From Bifidobacteriaceae bacterium (GTDB lineage Bacteria > Actinomycetota > Actinomycetes > Actinomycetales > WQXJ01), in assembly GCA_031255075.1 (NCBI GenBank), contig JAIRTF010000301.1:1-5700 (forward strand): DNA of 5,700 bases. Direction: 5' to 3'. Of this stretch, positions 1-5,700 are shown piece after piece. The stretch's first letter is position 1; each line of letters begins with the position of its first letter. The translations under genes were made by a program, and so were the position numbers. Below the pieces are notes generated by a model that was not told where the DNA came from, did no database searches, and saw only the letters and a program-made list of their open reading frames with translations.

Positions 1-458
1 TGCTGGGCGAACTGGGCACGGCCGGGCGGCTGTTGCGAATGCAATTCGAGGAACTGATCCTGGGGGTCAAAGAAGGCCGCCTGCTGCTGACTCGTGACTA
101 CGCCACATCCAACACCGAAGCTGAGGTCGAAGCGGACCTAGCCGCCTTGGCGGCTCTGCCGGCCGCCTCGCTGATTGAGCCGGAACCGGTGGCCCTGGCC
201 ATGGAGTTGGCCGCACCGGCCACCGATCCGGACAACCCGATCTCCCCTAGGGGCTACGCCCTGTTGGCCCGAGTCCCCGGGATGACCAATGCTCTAGCCA
301 ACGCCATAGTCGCCAAGTTCGGCTCTCTGCAGGCCATCTTGGGGGCTCCGCTCCAAGACCTGATTGGGGTCCATGGGTTGACACCGGTGCGCGCCCGGAT
401 CATCCGGGAGGGGCTCTCCCGGGTGGCAGAGACTGCCACCTTGGAACGATTCGTCTAA
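1..458 (+). CDS. disA: DNA integrity scanning diadenylate cyclase DisA, C-terminal part (5' end outside window)
   Basis: DisA makes cyclic di-AMP from two ATP and also scans DNA for branched structures. Only the C-terminal ~152 residues are here; the frame is open to the window edge (first full codon at nt 3), so the catalytic DAC domain with its DGA and RHR motifs is not visible. What is visible is the linker segment ELGTAGRLLR followed by EELILGV and RDY, typical of the middle domain, then a variable Ala/Glu/Pro-rich stretch (about nt 120-240). The helix-hairpin-helix DNA-binding domain follows (about nt 250-430), with RGYALLARVPG, the FGSLQAIL segment, DLIGVHGL and RARIIREGLSRVAE. The gene ends in ERFV, very like the ERYV/DRYV ends of actinobacterial DisA, with a TAA stop at 456-458. 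TTG at 33 and ATG at 39 are internal codons, not starts. ppk1 follows 92 bp downstream on the same strand. The family assignment is firm; activity cannot be judged from this fragment. Confidence 0.93.
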   Translation, partial: LGELGTAGRLLRMQFEELILGVKEGRLLLTRDYATSNTEAEVEADLAALAALPAASLIEPEPVALAMELAAPATDPDNPISPRGYALLARVPGMTNALANAIVAKFGSLQAILGAPLQDLIGVHGLTPVRARIIREGLSRVAETATLERFV

Positions 459-480
459 GGCCGCCGCCCTGACGGCCGCC

Positions 481-504
481 GGTTGGTAACAGAGCAACCC
501 TTTT
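481..504 (+). terminator. Weak terminator-like hairpin between disA and ppk1
   Basis: GGTTG at 481-485 pairs with CAACC at 495-499 across a 9-nt loop and is followed by CTTTT (500-504). A second GC-rich arm pair, GGCCG at 459-463 with CGGCC at 473-477, lies just upstream, directly after the disA stop. The 5-bp stem and short T-run make this a marginal intrinsic terminator. If it works it would separate disA from ppk1; if not, the three plus-strand genes may be cotranscribed. I see no convincing -35/-10 promoter pair in the remaining 46 bp before ppk1. Confidence 0.3.
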
Positions 505-536
505 CCCGGGGTCCGGAACAGGTGTCCCCACGTTAT

Positions 537-543
537 GGAAAGA
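537..543 (+). promoter_or_regulatory. Ribosome binding site of ppk1
   Basis: GGAAAGA lies 7 nt before the ATG at 551, a reasonable Shine-Dalgarno match and spacing. The ATG at 535 is out of frame with ppk1, so the start at 551 is the best supported one. Confidence 0.55.
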
Positions 544-550
544 TCGGTCT

Positions 551-2671
551 ATGGCGACATCGCTGCCCTCTGACCGGTATGGCGACCGGGAACTAAGTTG
601 GCTGGCATTCAACCAACGGGTCCTTGAACTGGCTGAAGACAAGGGCCAGCCGCTGCTGGAACGGGTCCGCTTCCTGTCAATCTTCTCTTCCAACCTGGAC
701 GAGTTCTTCATGGTGCGGGTAGCCGGCCTGCAACGGCGGATGGATGCCGGCATGGCCGTGGTGGCGGCCTCTGGTTTGACGCCACGCCAACTGATGGACG
801 CCATCCAGGCCCGCGCCCATGACCTGGTGGACCGCCAAGTGGCTTGTTTCCAGGACAAGATTCAGCCGGCATTGACCGCCCAAGGCATCACCTTGGTCCG
901 GTGGGACCAACTCGAAGAACACGAACAGGACCGGCTGGGCAAGTTTTTCCGCAAACAGATCTACCCGGTGCTGACCCCCCTGGCGGTGGACCCGGCCCAC
1001 CCCTTCCCCTACATCTCAGGCCTATCGCTCAACCTGGCGGTGATCCTGACAGATGACAAAGGCAAGACCAACTTCGCCAGGGTCAAAATCCCTGAGACGC
1101 TGCCTCGGTTCATCGCCGTGGACGCCAAAGGCAAGCCCCGCCAACCGGCCGTAGCAGATCTGGACAAAGGCCCAACCTCGTTTGTGCCGATCGAGGACGT
1201 GGTGGCCAACCACCTTGACGAGTTGTTCCCCGGCATGGAGATAGCCGGCGCCCACACCTTCCGGGTGACCCGCAACGAAGATGTCGAGGTTGAGGAGGAT
1301 GACGCCGAAAACCTCCTCAAAGCCATGGAACGGGAACTGCTGCGCCGCCGGTTTGGCCCGCCGATCCGTCTGGAGGTGGCATCCGGCATCTCTGATCAGG
1401 CCCGTGCCCTGCTGATCCGTGGTCTGCAAATCACCGACAAAGAGGTCTTCGAAGCACCCGAGCCGCTGGACTACCGCGGGCTGGGAGTGATCGCTGATCT
1501 GGACCGGCCGGACCTGCTCTACCCGCCGTTTGTGCCCGGCACCCACCCCAAGTTGGCGGAAGTTGAAAGCTCTGAAGCGACCGACATCTTTGCCGCCATC
1601 AATGCCTCTGACCTGCTGCTGCACCATCCTTATGATTCGTTCTCCACCTCGGTGCAAACGTTCTTGGCCCAGGCCGCGGCCGACCCGGACGTGCTGACCA
1701 TCAAACAGACCCTCTACCGAACCTCCGGTGACTCGCCGATTATCGATTCGTTGATCGATGCGGCCACCGCCGGCAAACAGGTGCTGGCCTTGGTGGAACT
1801 CAAAGCCCGGTTTGATGAGGAAGCCAACATCACCTGGGCCCGCAAACTGGAGGAAGCCGGCGTCCACGTGGTCTACGGCGTGATGGGGCTCAAGACCCAC
1901 TGCAAGTTGATGCTGGTGGTGCGCTCCGAATCATCTGGCCTCAAACGCTATGTCCATGTCGGCACCGGCAACTACAACCCGAAGACCGCCCGCCTGTATG
2001 AGGACCTGGGCCTACTGACAGCTGATCCGGAAGTGGGCCAGGATGTCACCAGGTTGTTCAACCAGTTGTCCGGTTACGCCCCGGCCTCCACCTTCCAACG
2101 GCTGCTGGTGGCACCCACCTCGATTCGCTCCGGATTAATCGAACGGATCGACCGGGAGATCGCCAACCATCAGGCCGGTCACGAAGCCTGGGTTCGGATC
2201 AAGGTCAACTCCGTGGTCGACGAAGCCACCATTGACGCCCTCTACCGGGCATCCGGCGCCGGCGTGCCGGTGGACATGGTGGTGCGCGGCATCTGCGCCG
2301 TTCGTCCCGGCGTGCCCGAACTGTCAGAGAACGTCAGAGTGCGGTCCATTTTGGGCCGCTTCTTGGAGCACGCCCGGATCTACGCCTTCGCCAACGGCGG
2401 CGAACCAGACGTGCTGATCGGGTCAGCTGACCTGATGCACCGCAACCTGGACCGCCGGGTTGAAGCCCTGGTCAACTTGAAGGAACCAGAGCAGATAACA
2501 GAGTTGCTGGACATGTTGACGCTGTCGATGGACCCGTCAATCGCCGCCTGGGATCTTCAACCGAACGGCGAATGGGCAGCTCACCGTTGGGATTCGCAGG
2601 GCCAGCCGTTGGAAGACATCCAAAGCGCCTACATGGCCCGCCAGCGGCGGACAGGAGCGCGAGTCCGTTGA
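551..2671 (+). CDS. ppk1: Polyphosphate kinase 1 (ATP-polyphosphate phosphotransferase)
   Basis: PPK1 reversibly moves the gamma phosphate of ATP onto a growing inorganic polyphosphate chain through a phosphohistidine intermediate. The 706-residue product is full length for the family. The N-terminal domain opens with RELSWLAFNQRVLELA (13-28) and SSNLDEFFMVRVAGL (46-60), with Asn48 at the ATP-contacting position. The head domain spans about 120-330, and the two phospholipase-D-like catalytic domains follow. HHPYDSF is at 358-364. The autophosphorylated His is His450 in GLKTHCK, and the second catalytic His is His607 in GRFLEHARIY. Arg390, Arg420, Tyr483 and Arg579 fall at a constant offset of 15 from the E. 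coli residues 375, 405, 468 and 564, as do His450 and His607 from 435 and 592, so every known active-site residue is present. GTGNYN is at 471-476 and GSADLMHRNLDRR at 624-636. The stop codon overlaps the next gene's probable TTG start, suggesting translational coupling. I see no Pho-box-like direct repeats upstream. The enzyme is expected to be cytoplasmic or membrane-peripheral. Confidence 0.97.
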   Translation: MATSLPSDRYGDRELSWLAFNQRVLELAEDKGQPLLERVRFLSIFSSNLDEFFMVRVAGLQRRMDAGMAVVAASGLTPRQLMDAIQARAHDLVDRQVACFQDKIQPALTAQGITLVRWDQLEEHEQDRLGKFFRKQIYPVLTPLAVDPAHPFPYISGLSLNLAVILTDDKGKTNFARVKIPETLPRFIAVDAKGKPRQPAVADLDKGPTSFVPIEDVVANHLDELFPGMEIAGAHTFRVTRNEDVEVEEDDAENLLKAMERELLRRRFGPPIRLEVASGISDQARALLIRGLQITDKEVFEAPEPLDYRGLGVIADLDRPDLLYPPFVPGTHPKLAEVESSEATDIFAAINASDLLLHHPYDSFSTSVQTFLAQAAADPDVLTIKQTLYRTSGDSPIIDSLIDAATAGKQVLALVELKARFDEEANITWARKLEEAGVHVVYGVMGLKTHCKLMLVVRSESSGLKRYVHVGTGNYNPKTARLYEDLGLLTADPEVGQDVTRLFNQLSGYAPASTFQRLLVAPTSIRSGLIERIDREIANHQAGHEAWVRIKVNSVVDEATIDALYRASGAGVPVDMVVRGICAVRPGVPELSENVRVRSILGRFLEHARIYAFANGGEPDVLIGSADLMHRNLDRRVEALVNLKEPEQITELLDMLTLSMDPSIAAWDLQPNGEWAAHRWDSQGQPLEDIQSAYMARQRRTGARVR
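2653..2657 (+). promoter_or_regulatory. Shine-Dalgarno site that favours the TTG start of the mutT1-like gene
   Basis: AGGAG lies inside the last codons of ppk1, 10 nt before TTG 2668, which is in frame with the Nudix gene. It is the best Shine-Dalgarno match near that gene's 5' end and supports a start at 2668 over the upstream in-frame start at 2572, which would be buried about 100 bp inside ppk1. Confidence 0.5.
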
Positions 2672-3711
2672 ACCTGCCGACCCGCACCAAGCCGAAGCCC
2701 TCACACCGAGGGCGCCGCGAAGGCACAGTCGGGTTGGATGCGGCCGGCGCGGTGGTTTGGCGGGTCAAACGCGGACAGTTGGAAGTGTTGCTGGTTCACC
2801 GGCCGCGCTATGACGATTGGAGTTGGCCCAAAGGCAAACTCGAAGCCGGTGAGGATGTCATCAGCTGCGCCTGGCGCGAAGTGTTGGAGGAAACCGGCCG
2901 GCAGGTAGTTATCGGCCGGCCGCTGCCCAAGGTGTCCTATCCGCTGGCCAACGGCCAGATCAAAACAGTTTTCTACTGGTCGGCGCGGCTGGCCCGCGAT
3001 TCTGACAACCCGGCATTGTGCGCCCGCGCCGCCGTGCCGATCGCCTCACGCCGGGAGATTGACCGGACCCGTTGGCTACCAGCCGATCAAGCCCTCAAAC
3101 GTCTGACCCGGGCTACCGACCGGGTGCCGCTGCTAAAGCTGATCCACTACTTCCAAACCGACACGCTGGTGACCCGGCCGGTGGTGATAATTCGCCACGC
3201 CCAAGCCGCCCCGCGTGATGACTGGACCAAAGAGGACGGGCTGCGCCCATTGACCGCCGCCGGCGAAGCCCGTGCCCGCGCGGCCGTGCCATTGTTGGCC
3301 GCAGTAGGCGTGCGCCGGGTGATTTCTTCACCGTGGACACGCTGCCGGCAAACCGTCCGGCCGTTCGCCAACCGGGCCCGCCTGGCCCTTTCGACTTCCC
3401 GTTGGTTGACCGAAGCCGCTGCCAAAGATCACCCGGAGCGCGCCATCGGCCTGATGCGTCGCATCCTGGGCGGCGGACCGCCGGTGGTGATCTGCTCGCA
3501 CCGACCGGTGCTGCCGTTGCTGCTGGATGTGATTGCCGAACGGGCCGCCGGGAAGGTCCACCGCTCCATCGCCGCCGGCCCGCTGGCCACCGGTGAGGCA
3601 GCCATAGCCCACACAGTGCGCCAGGCCAACGGCAAGATCAAGGTGGTGGCCATGGATCGGGTGCGCCCGCCGCTGCCGGCCAGGTTGGGCAAACACAAAC
3701 CCGCCGCCTAG
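2668..3711 (+). CDS. mutT1: MutT1-like Nudix hydrolase fused to a histidine phosphatase domain
   Basis: This is a two-domain protein of 347 residues when started at TTG 2668. The Nudix domain (about 20-155) carries WSWPKGKLEAGE and the Nudix box at 56-78: Gly56, Glu62, then REVLEETG at 70-77, with Arg78 where an aliphatic residue is usual. The C-terminal domain (about 170-325) is a SixA-like histidine phosphatase, with the catalytic motif IIRHAQA (174-180, phospho-acceptor His177), SSPWTRCRQT (220-229, Arg225) and the second His in CSHRP (His288). This architecture matches mycobacterial MutT1, which hydrolyses 8-oxo-(d)GTP to the diphosphate and cleaves diadenosine polyphosphates, and which also sits next to ppk in mycobacteria. 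Function here is inferred from that family. The start was chosen for its 4-nt TTGA overlap with the ppk1 stop and the AGGAG upstream. An alternative start at 2572 adds 32 low-complexity residues that are out-of-frame ppk1 sequence; TTG 2734 is a less likely shorter option. The stop is TAG at 3709-3711. Confidence 0.9.
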   Translation: MNLPTRTKPKPSHRGRREGTVGLDAAGAVVWRVKRGQLEVLLVHRPRYDDWSWPKGKLEAGEDVISCAWREVLEETGRQVVIGRPLPKVSYPLANGQIKTVFYWSARLARDSDNPALCARAAVPIASRREIDRTRWLPADQALKRLTRATDRVPLLKLIHYFQTDTLVTRPVVIIRHAQAAPRDDWTKEDGLRPLTAAGEARARAAVPLLAAVGVRRVISSPWTRCRQTVRPFANRARLALSTSRWLTEAAAKDHPERAIGLMRRILGGGPPVVICSHRPVLPLLLDVIAERAAGKVHRSIAAGPLATGEAAIAHTVRQANGKIKVVAMDRVRPPLPARLGKHKPAA

Positions 3712-3741
3712 CCGCCGTTTGAATGCCCGCTGGCCGGTCGG

Positions 3742-3755
3742 TAGACGCCCGTCTA
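3742..3755. repeat. Short inverted repeat in the convergent intergenic gap
   Basis: TAGACG at 3742-3747 is mirrored by CGTCTA at 3750-3755, a perfect 14-bp palindromic unit with a 2-nt centre (realistically a 5-bp stem with a 4-nt loop). It lies between the convergent stops of the mutT1-like gene and apbE, and its right arm includes the apbE TAG stop. No T-tract follows on either strand, so it is a poor intrinsic terminator. It is still the only structure seen in the ~41-bp gap, so a bidirectional termination role is possible but weakly supported. Confidence 0.25.
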
Positions 3756-4664
3756 AAGGCTGCCGATGCCGCCGAAGACGCCGCCGTTGGACCGCTCCTC
3801 CGTGGATGCGTCCTGTTTGGGCGGCGGTTGGGGCCCAGGCGTGAAAGCCGCTCGCAGATTGGCTGAGACCAGCACCGATTCGGCGGTGACCAGCACACAG
3901 CCGGCCTCGCTGGGCTCGCACAGACGGGCCGCCAGGCTGACGCCACCAACGGCGATGGCCGTTGAATAGGCTTCGGCCACCAGTCCCGTGGCGGCGGTCA
4001 CCGTCACCTGAAGCACCTCGCTGTGGGCCGGCCGGCCGGTGCGCGGGTCCCGGATGTGGCGGCCTTGTTGATCGAAGCCGGAGGTCGCCAGGGCCCCTTC
4101 GGTCAAGTTGATGGTGCCGAAGCTGACATTGGCGCCTTCGCCCGGAGACCGCAAGCCGATCCGCCAAGGACCACCGGCTGGCCGCCGGCCGAAGACTGAG
4201 ACGCTGGAAACCCCCACGCTGGCGAAGCCGGCCACGGCACCCAGGCCGCGTGCCAATTCGATCAATTGGTCGGCTGCATACCCCTTGCCGATGGCGCCCA
4301 AGTCAACCGGCCGGTCCACTCGGGCCCGGCCGGCCGCTAGGTCAACTTCGACCAGGCCGGGCGAACCGGCGGCGCCTGGCCTTGGTTGTGGCGCCGGACC
4401 GGCGCCAGCCGTCGGATCGAACAGACCCTCCGTCGCTGATCGCAGTTCTATGGCGGCGGTCAGCACCGCCAGGGTGTGCTCCCCCACTGGTATCCAAGCG
4501 CCCGCAGAGCGGCTCAGACGGGAGATATCTGAATCCGGCCGGAAGCGAGACAGCTGCGCTTCGATCTGTTCAACCAGGTCGCGGGCTGCTGCCTCAGCCG
4601 CAGCCGGCGGGACGCCAACCGCCTGGAAGGCCACGGTGGTGCCCATGGCCGGGAAGCGGATCAC
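3753..4664 (-). CDS. apbE: ApbE-family FAD:protein FMN transferase
   Basis: ApbE proteins split FAD and attach FMN covalently to a Thr in FMN-binding proteins. The 303-residue product shows the family landmarks in order: MGTT (7-10), SRFRPDSDISRLSR (39-52), FDPTAGA (82-88), DLGAIGKGYAAD (121-132), PWRIGLRSP (166-174), TSGF (194-197), RHIRDPRTGRP (202-212, His203 at the second position of the usual HH pair) and AEAYSTA (230-236). Three departures from consensus are visible. The usual N-x-GG-D/N loop after the AxKGYxxD motif reads ASVGVSS (148-154), the first His of HH is Arg202, and the metal-binding Asp of ADALST is Glu231; Thr235 is kept. The C-terminal ~30 residues are a Pro/Gly/Ser-rich tail. 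No signal peptide or lipobox is seen, so it may act in the cytoplasm or be exported by a route not visible here. The start is GTG, overlapping the upstream gene's TGA by 4 nt (GTGA), strong evidence of coupling; ATG at 4646 is an alternative. Its partner is almost certainly the adjacent FMN-binding lipoprotein. Confidence 0.9.
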   Translation of the reverse strand: MIRFPAMGTTVAFQAVGVPPAAAEAAARDLVEQIEAQLSRFRPDSDISRLSRSAGAWIPVGEHTLAVLTAAIELRSATEGLFDPTAGAGPAPQPRPGAAGSPGLVEVDLAAGRARVDRPVDLGAIGKGYAADQLIELARGLGAVAGFASVGVSSVSVFGRRPAGGPWRIGLRSPGEGANVSFGTINLTEGALATSGFDQQGRHIRDPRTGRPAHSEVLQVTVTAATGLVAEAYSTAIAVGGVSLAARLCEPSEAGCVLVTAESVLVSANLRAAFTPGPQPPPKQDASTEERSNGGVFGGIGSL

Positions 4665-5161
4665 TGCTCTGGGCTGGGGCTTTGGCCAGCTTCTTGGGAT
4701 TCGACCAGCGCGTTGGTGGCGGCCGTCAGGAATTGCCGGTAGGCGATGGTCGCCCCAGAGACCACATCAACATCGGCCGGAACACCGGTTTCGAGCAGTT
4801 CGCGGGCGTAGACATCGAAAGCGGCGACCGCCTTCTGAGCGGCCTTGTAGGACTGCTGGTTGGCGATCTGCCCATCCGAATCCTTGCCGTAATCCTCGGC
4901 TTTGACCGAGCCGTTGGCTTGGACCACCACGAATTCGCTGGCCGTGATGCGCCCACCGGAGATGGTGATGGTGGCCCGTCCGAAGGCACCTTGTTCGTCC
5001 GGTTCGCTTTCGCCTTCGAAGACCCCATCCGTCAGCGGAATTGACGGGTCAAAGGGTGGGGCAGCGGGGCTGCAGGCGGCCAGCAGCCAAGCCGCCCCGG
5101 CCAGGGCCGTCAGGCCACCGGCGGACCGCGCAATCCGGTGCCGGTCAATCATCAGCGTCAT
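4661..5161 (-). CDS. FMN-binding domain lipoprotein (flavinylated extracytoplasmic protein)
   Basis: This is a 166-residue secreted lipoprotein with one FMN-binding domain. Residues 1-30 form a type II signal peptide: basic DRHRIAR (6-12), a hydrophobic stretch, and lipobox LAAC (27-30) with Cys30 as the lipidated residue. A short Ser/Pro/Ala linker (31-43) leads to the domain, with DGVFEGESE (45-53), ATITISGGRITASEF (63-77), EDYGKDSDGQIANQQSY (89-105) and the flavinylation motif VDVVSGATIAY (131-141), where Thr138 is the expected FMN attachment site. The C-terminal tail is Gln/Ser/Pro-rich. The likely role is to carry electrons at the outer face of the membrane, with the neighbouring ApbE adding the FMN. 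The start at ATG 5161 is chosen because GAGG (5168-5171) sits 6 nt upstream; ATG 5152 is the alternative. A longer frame to 5260 would put 33 basic residues before the signal peptide and lies wholly within the ABC gene, so it was not used. It overlaps the ABC gene by 17 bp and apbE by 4 bp. Confidence 0.9.
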   Translation of the reverse strand: MTLMIDRHRIARSAGGLTALAGAAWLLAACSPAAPPFDPSIPLTDGVFEGESEPDEQGAFGRATITISGGRITASEFVVVQANGSVKAEDYGKDSDGQIANQQSYKAAQKAVAAFDVYARELLETGVPADVDVVSGATIAYRQFLTAATNALVESQEAGQSPSPEQ

Positions 5162-5700
5162 CACCGGCCTCAGTTTCCGCTTCCTGACCGGCCGGCGAAT
5201 CGCCCAGGAGCGCTGGAGTGGTGCCGCCGGTGTGGATAGTTTCGCGGACCATCCGGCCATGGTTCAGGGCGATTTCCCGGTCGCCTTGGGCGGCCACCAT
5301 CGAATCGTGAGTGACCACCACCAAGGTGGTTCCCTCGGCATGCAACGTACGGAACAGGTCCAACACGATCTGCTCATTGGCGGCATCCAGGTTGCCGGTC
5401 GGCTCATCCGCCAGGATCAAAGCCGGGTAGTTGATTAAGGCCCGGGCAATGCAAACCCGTTGCTGTTCACCACCGGACAACTGGTTGGGCAGGTGGTGGG
5501 CGCGGTCTTCAAGACCCACCCGGGTCAGCGCCGCCAGGGCCTCTGATTCGTCTGGCATGGAGTGGTAGTACTGCGCCACCATCACGTTCTCCAGGGCTGT
5601 GAGGTGCGGAATCAGGTGGAACTTCTGGAAGATCAGGCCCACGGTGTTGCGTCTGATTTCGGCCAGATCGCGGCCCCGCAGGCCACTCAAGTCAACACCG
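5145..5700 (-). CDS. ABC transporter ATP-binding protein, MacB/LolD type (5' end outside window)
   Basis: This is the C-terminal ~185 residues of an ABC ATPase; the frame is open to the window edge, so Walker A is not visible. From the edge it reads GVDLSGLRGRDLAEIRR, the usual lead-in to the Q-loop of MacB/LolD-type ATPases, then FQKFHLIPHLTALENV (Q-loop), LSGGEQQRV (ABC signature), ALILADEPTGNLD (Walker B with catalytic Glu) and VVVTHD (H-loop His). The TGNLD D-loop and the LIPHLTALENV stretch point to the family that works with FtsX-like permeases (MacB, LolCDE, FtsE), not to a classical importer with a periplasmic binding protein. The last ~30 residues are an acidic extension ending in GDDADD. 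The apparent TTG start at 5690 is an internal Leu codon. The stop is TGA at 5147-5145, 17 bp inside the FMN-lipoprotein gene. The permease gene(s) are not in the window and should lie beyond 5700, upstream in the operon. The substrate is unknown. Confidence 0.92.
   Translation of the reverse strand, partial: GVDLSGLRGRDLAEIRRNTVGLIFQKFHLIPHLTALENVMVAQYYHSMPDESEALAALTRVGLEDRAHHLPNQLSGGEQQRVCIARALINYPALILADEPTGNLDAANEQIVLDLFRTLHAEGTTLVVVTHDSMVAAQGDREIALNHGRMVRETIHTGGTTPALLGDSPAGQEAETEAGDDADD
5168..5171 (-). promoter_or_regulatory. Shine-Dalgarno site deciding the FMN-lipoprotein start
   Basis: On the minus strand GAGG is followed after 6 nt by ATG at 5161. It lies inside the last codons of the ABC ATPase gene. 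The next ATG, at 5152, would be 15 nt from it, too far, so 5161 is preferred. GTG at 5164 is also in frame but only 3 nt from the site. Confidence 0.45.

Noticed and set aside
506..530. GGGG...CCCC arms upstream of ppk1 as a possible regulator site
   Set aside because: Only four bases pair before mismatches, and no repeat matches a Pho-box pattern known to me.
1022..1900. 292-residue open frame on the minus strand inside ppk1
   Set aside because: It is entirely antisense to a full-length, motif-complete ppk1. Its Gly/His/Gln-rich product resembles no family I know, as expected from a GC-rich antisense frame.
2894..2922. Facing CGGCCGG arms separated by 12 nt, resembling an operator or hairpin
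   Set aside because: They lie inside the Nudix domain coding sequence (TGRQVVIGRP). CGGCCGG is frequent across this GC-rich window through common Gly-Arg and Ala-Gly codons, so there is no reason to see a site.
3328..4167. 279-residue minus-strand open frame spanning the convergent gap
   Set aside because: It crosses the ends of both real genes in the wrong frame, and its product is Arg/Gly/Gln-rich without recognisable motifs.
4108..5044. Two long plus-strand open frames (4108-4905 and 4250-5044)
   Set aside because: Both are antisense to apbE and the FMN-lipoprotein gene, which show clear conserved motifs. Their products are Arg/Pro-rich low-complexity shadows.
5162..5260. N-terminal extension of the FMN-binding lipoprotein up to 5260
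   Set aside because: It would place 33 Arg/Pro-rich residues before a good signal peptide and lies wholly within the ABC ATPase gene. The GAGG-ATG pair at 5171-5159 explains the start better.

Overview
The window looks like chromosomal DNA from a GC-rich actinobacterium. The evidence is the strong GC bias at third codon positions, the GTG/TTG start codons inside tightly overlapping genes, a DisA C-terminus of actinobacterial type, and a ppk1 gene followed by a Nudix/histidine-phosphatase fusion of the mycobacterial MutT1 type. No genus can be named safely from the sequence. There are no tRNAs, rRNAs, CRISPR arrays, insertion sequences or phage genes. The window is almost completely coding, and the longest gap is about 92 bp.

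Left half (1-3711, plus strand): the 3' end of disA (c-di-AMP synthase / DNA-scanning protein), then a 92-bp gap with a weak terminator-like hairpin, then full-length ppk1 (polyphosphate kinase, 706 aa), then a mutT1-like gene. The last gene probably starts at a TTG that overlaps the ppk1 stop codon by 4 nt (TTGA). The theme is nucleotide and phosphate metabolism: c-di-AMP, polyphosphate, and sanitation of oxidised or dinucleoside polyphosphate nucleotides.

Right half (3753-5700, minus strand, convergent with the left half): read 5'->3' on the minus strand it is the 3' part of an ABC-transporter ATPase of the MacB/LolD type (Walker A lies outside the window), a lipoprotein with a single FMN-binding domain (lipobox plus SGAT flavinylation site), and an ApbE-family flavin transferase. 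The genes overlap by 17 bp and 4 bp, so they are very probably one translationally coupled operon. The inferred logic is that ApbE attaches FMN to the Thr of the lipoprotein, which then does redox chemistry at the outer face of the membrane beside an ABC transporter whose permease genes should lie beyond position 5700. An iron-uptake role resembling FTR1/P19-linked ABC systems is a plausible but unproven reading.

The two operons converge over a gap of about 41 bp with only a short inverted repeat. The most noteworthy points are the compact ABC/FMN-lipoprotein/ApbE cassette and the departures of this ApbE from several usually conserved family residues. I see no clear evidence of a wholly new system; the families are recognisable and the novelty, if any, is in their combination.
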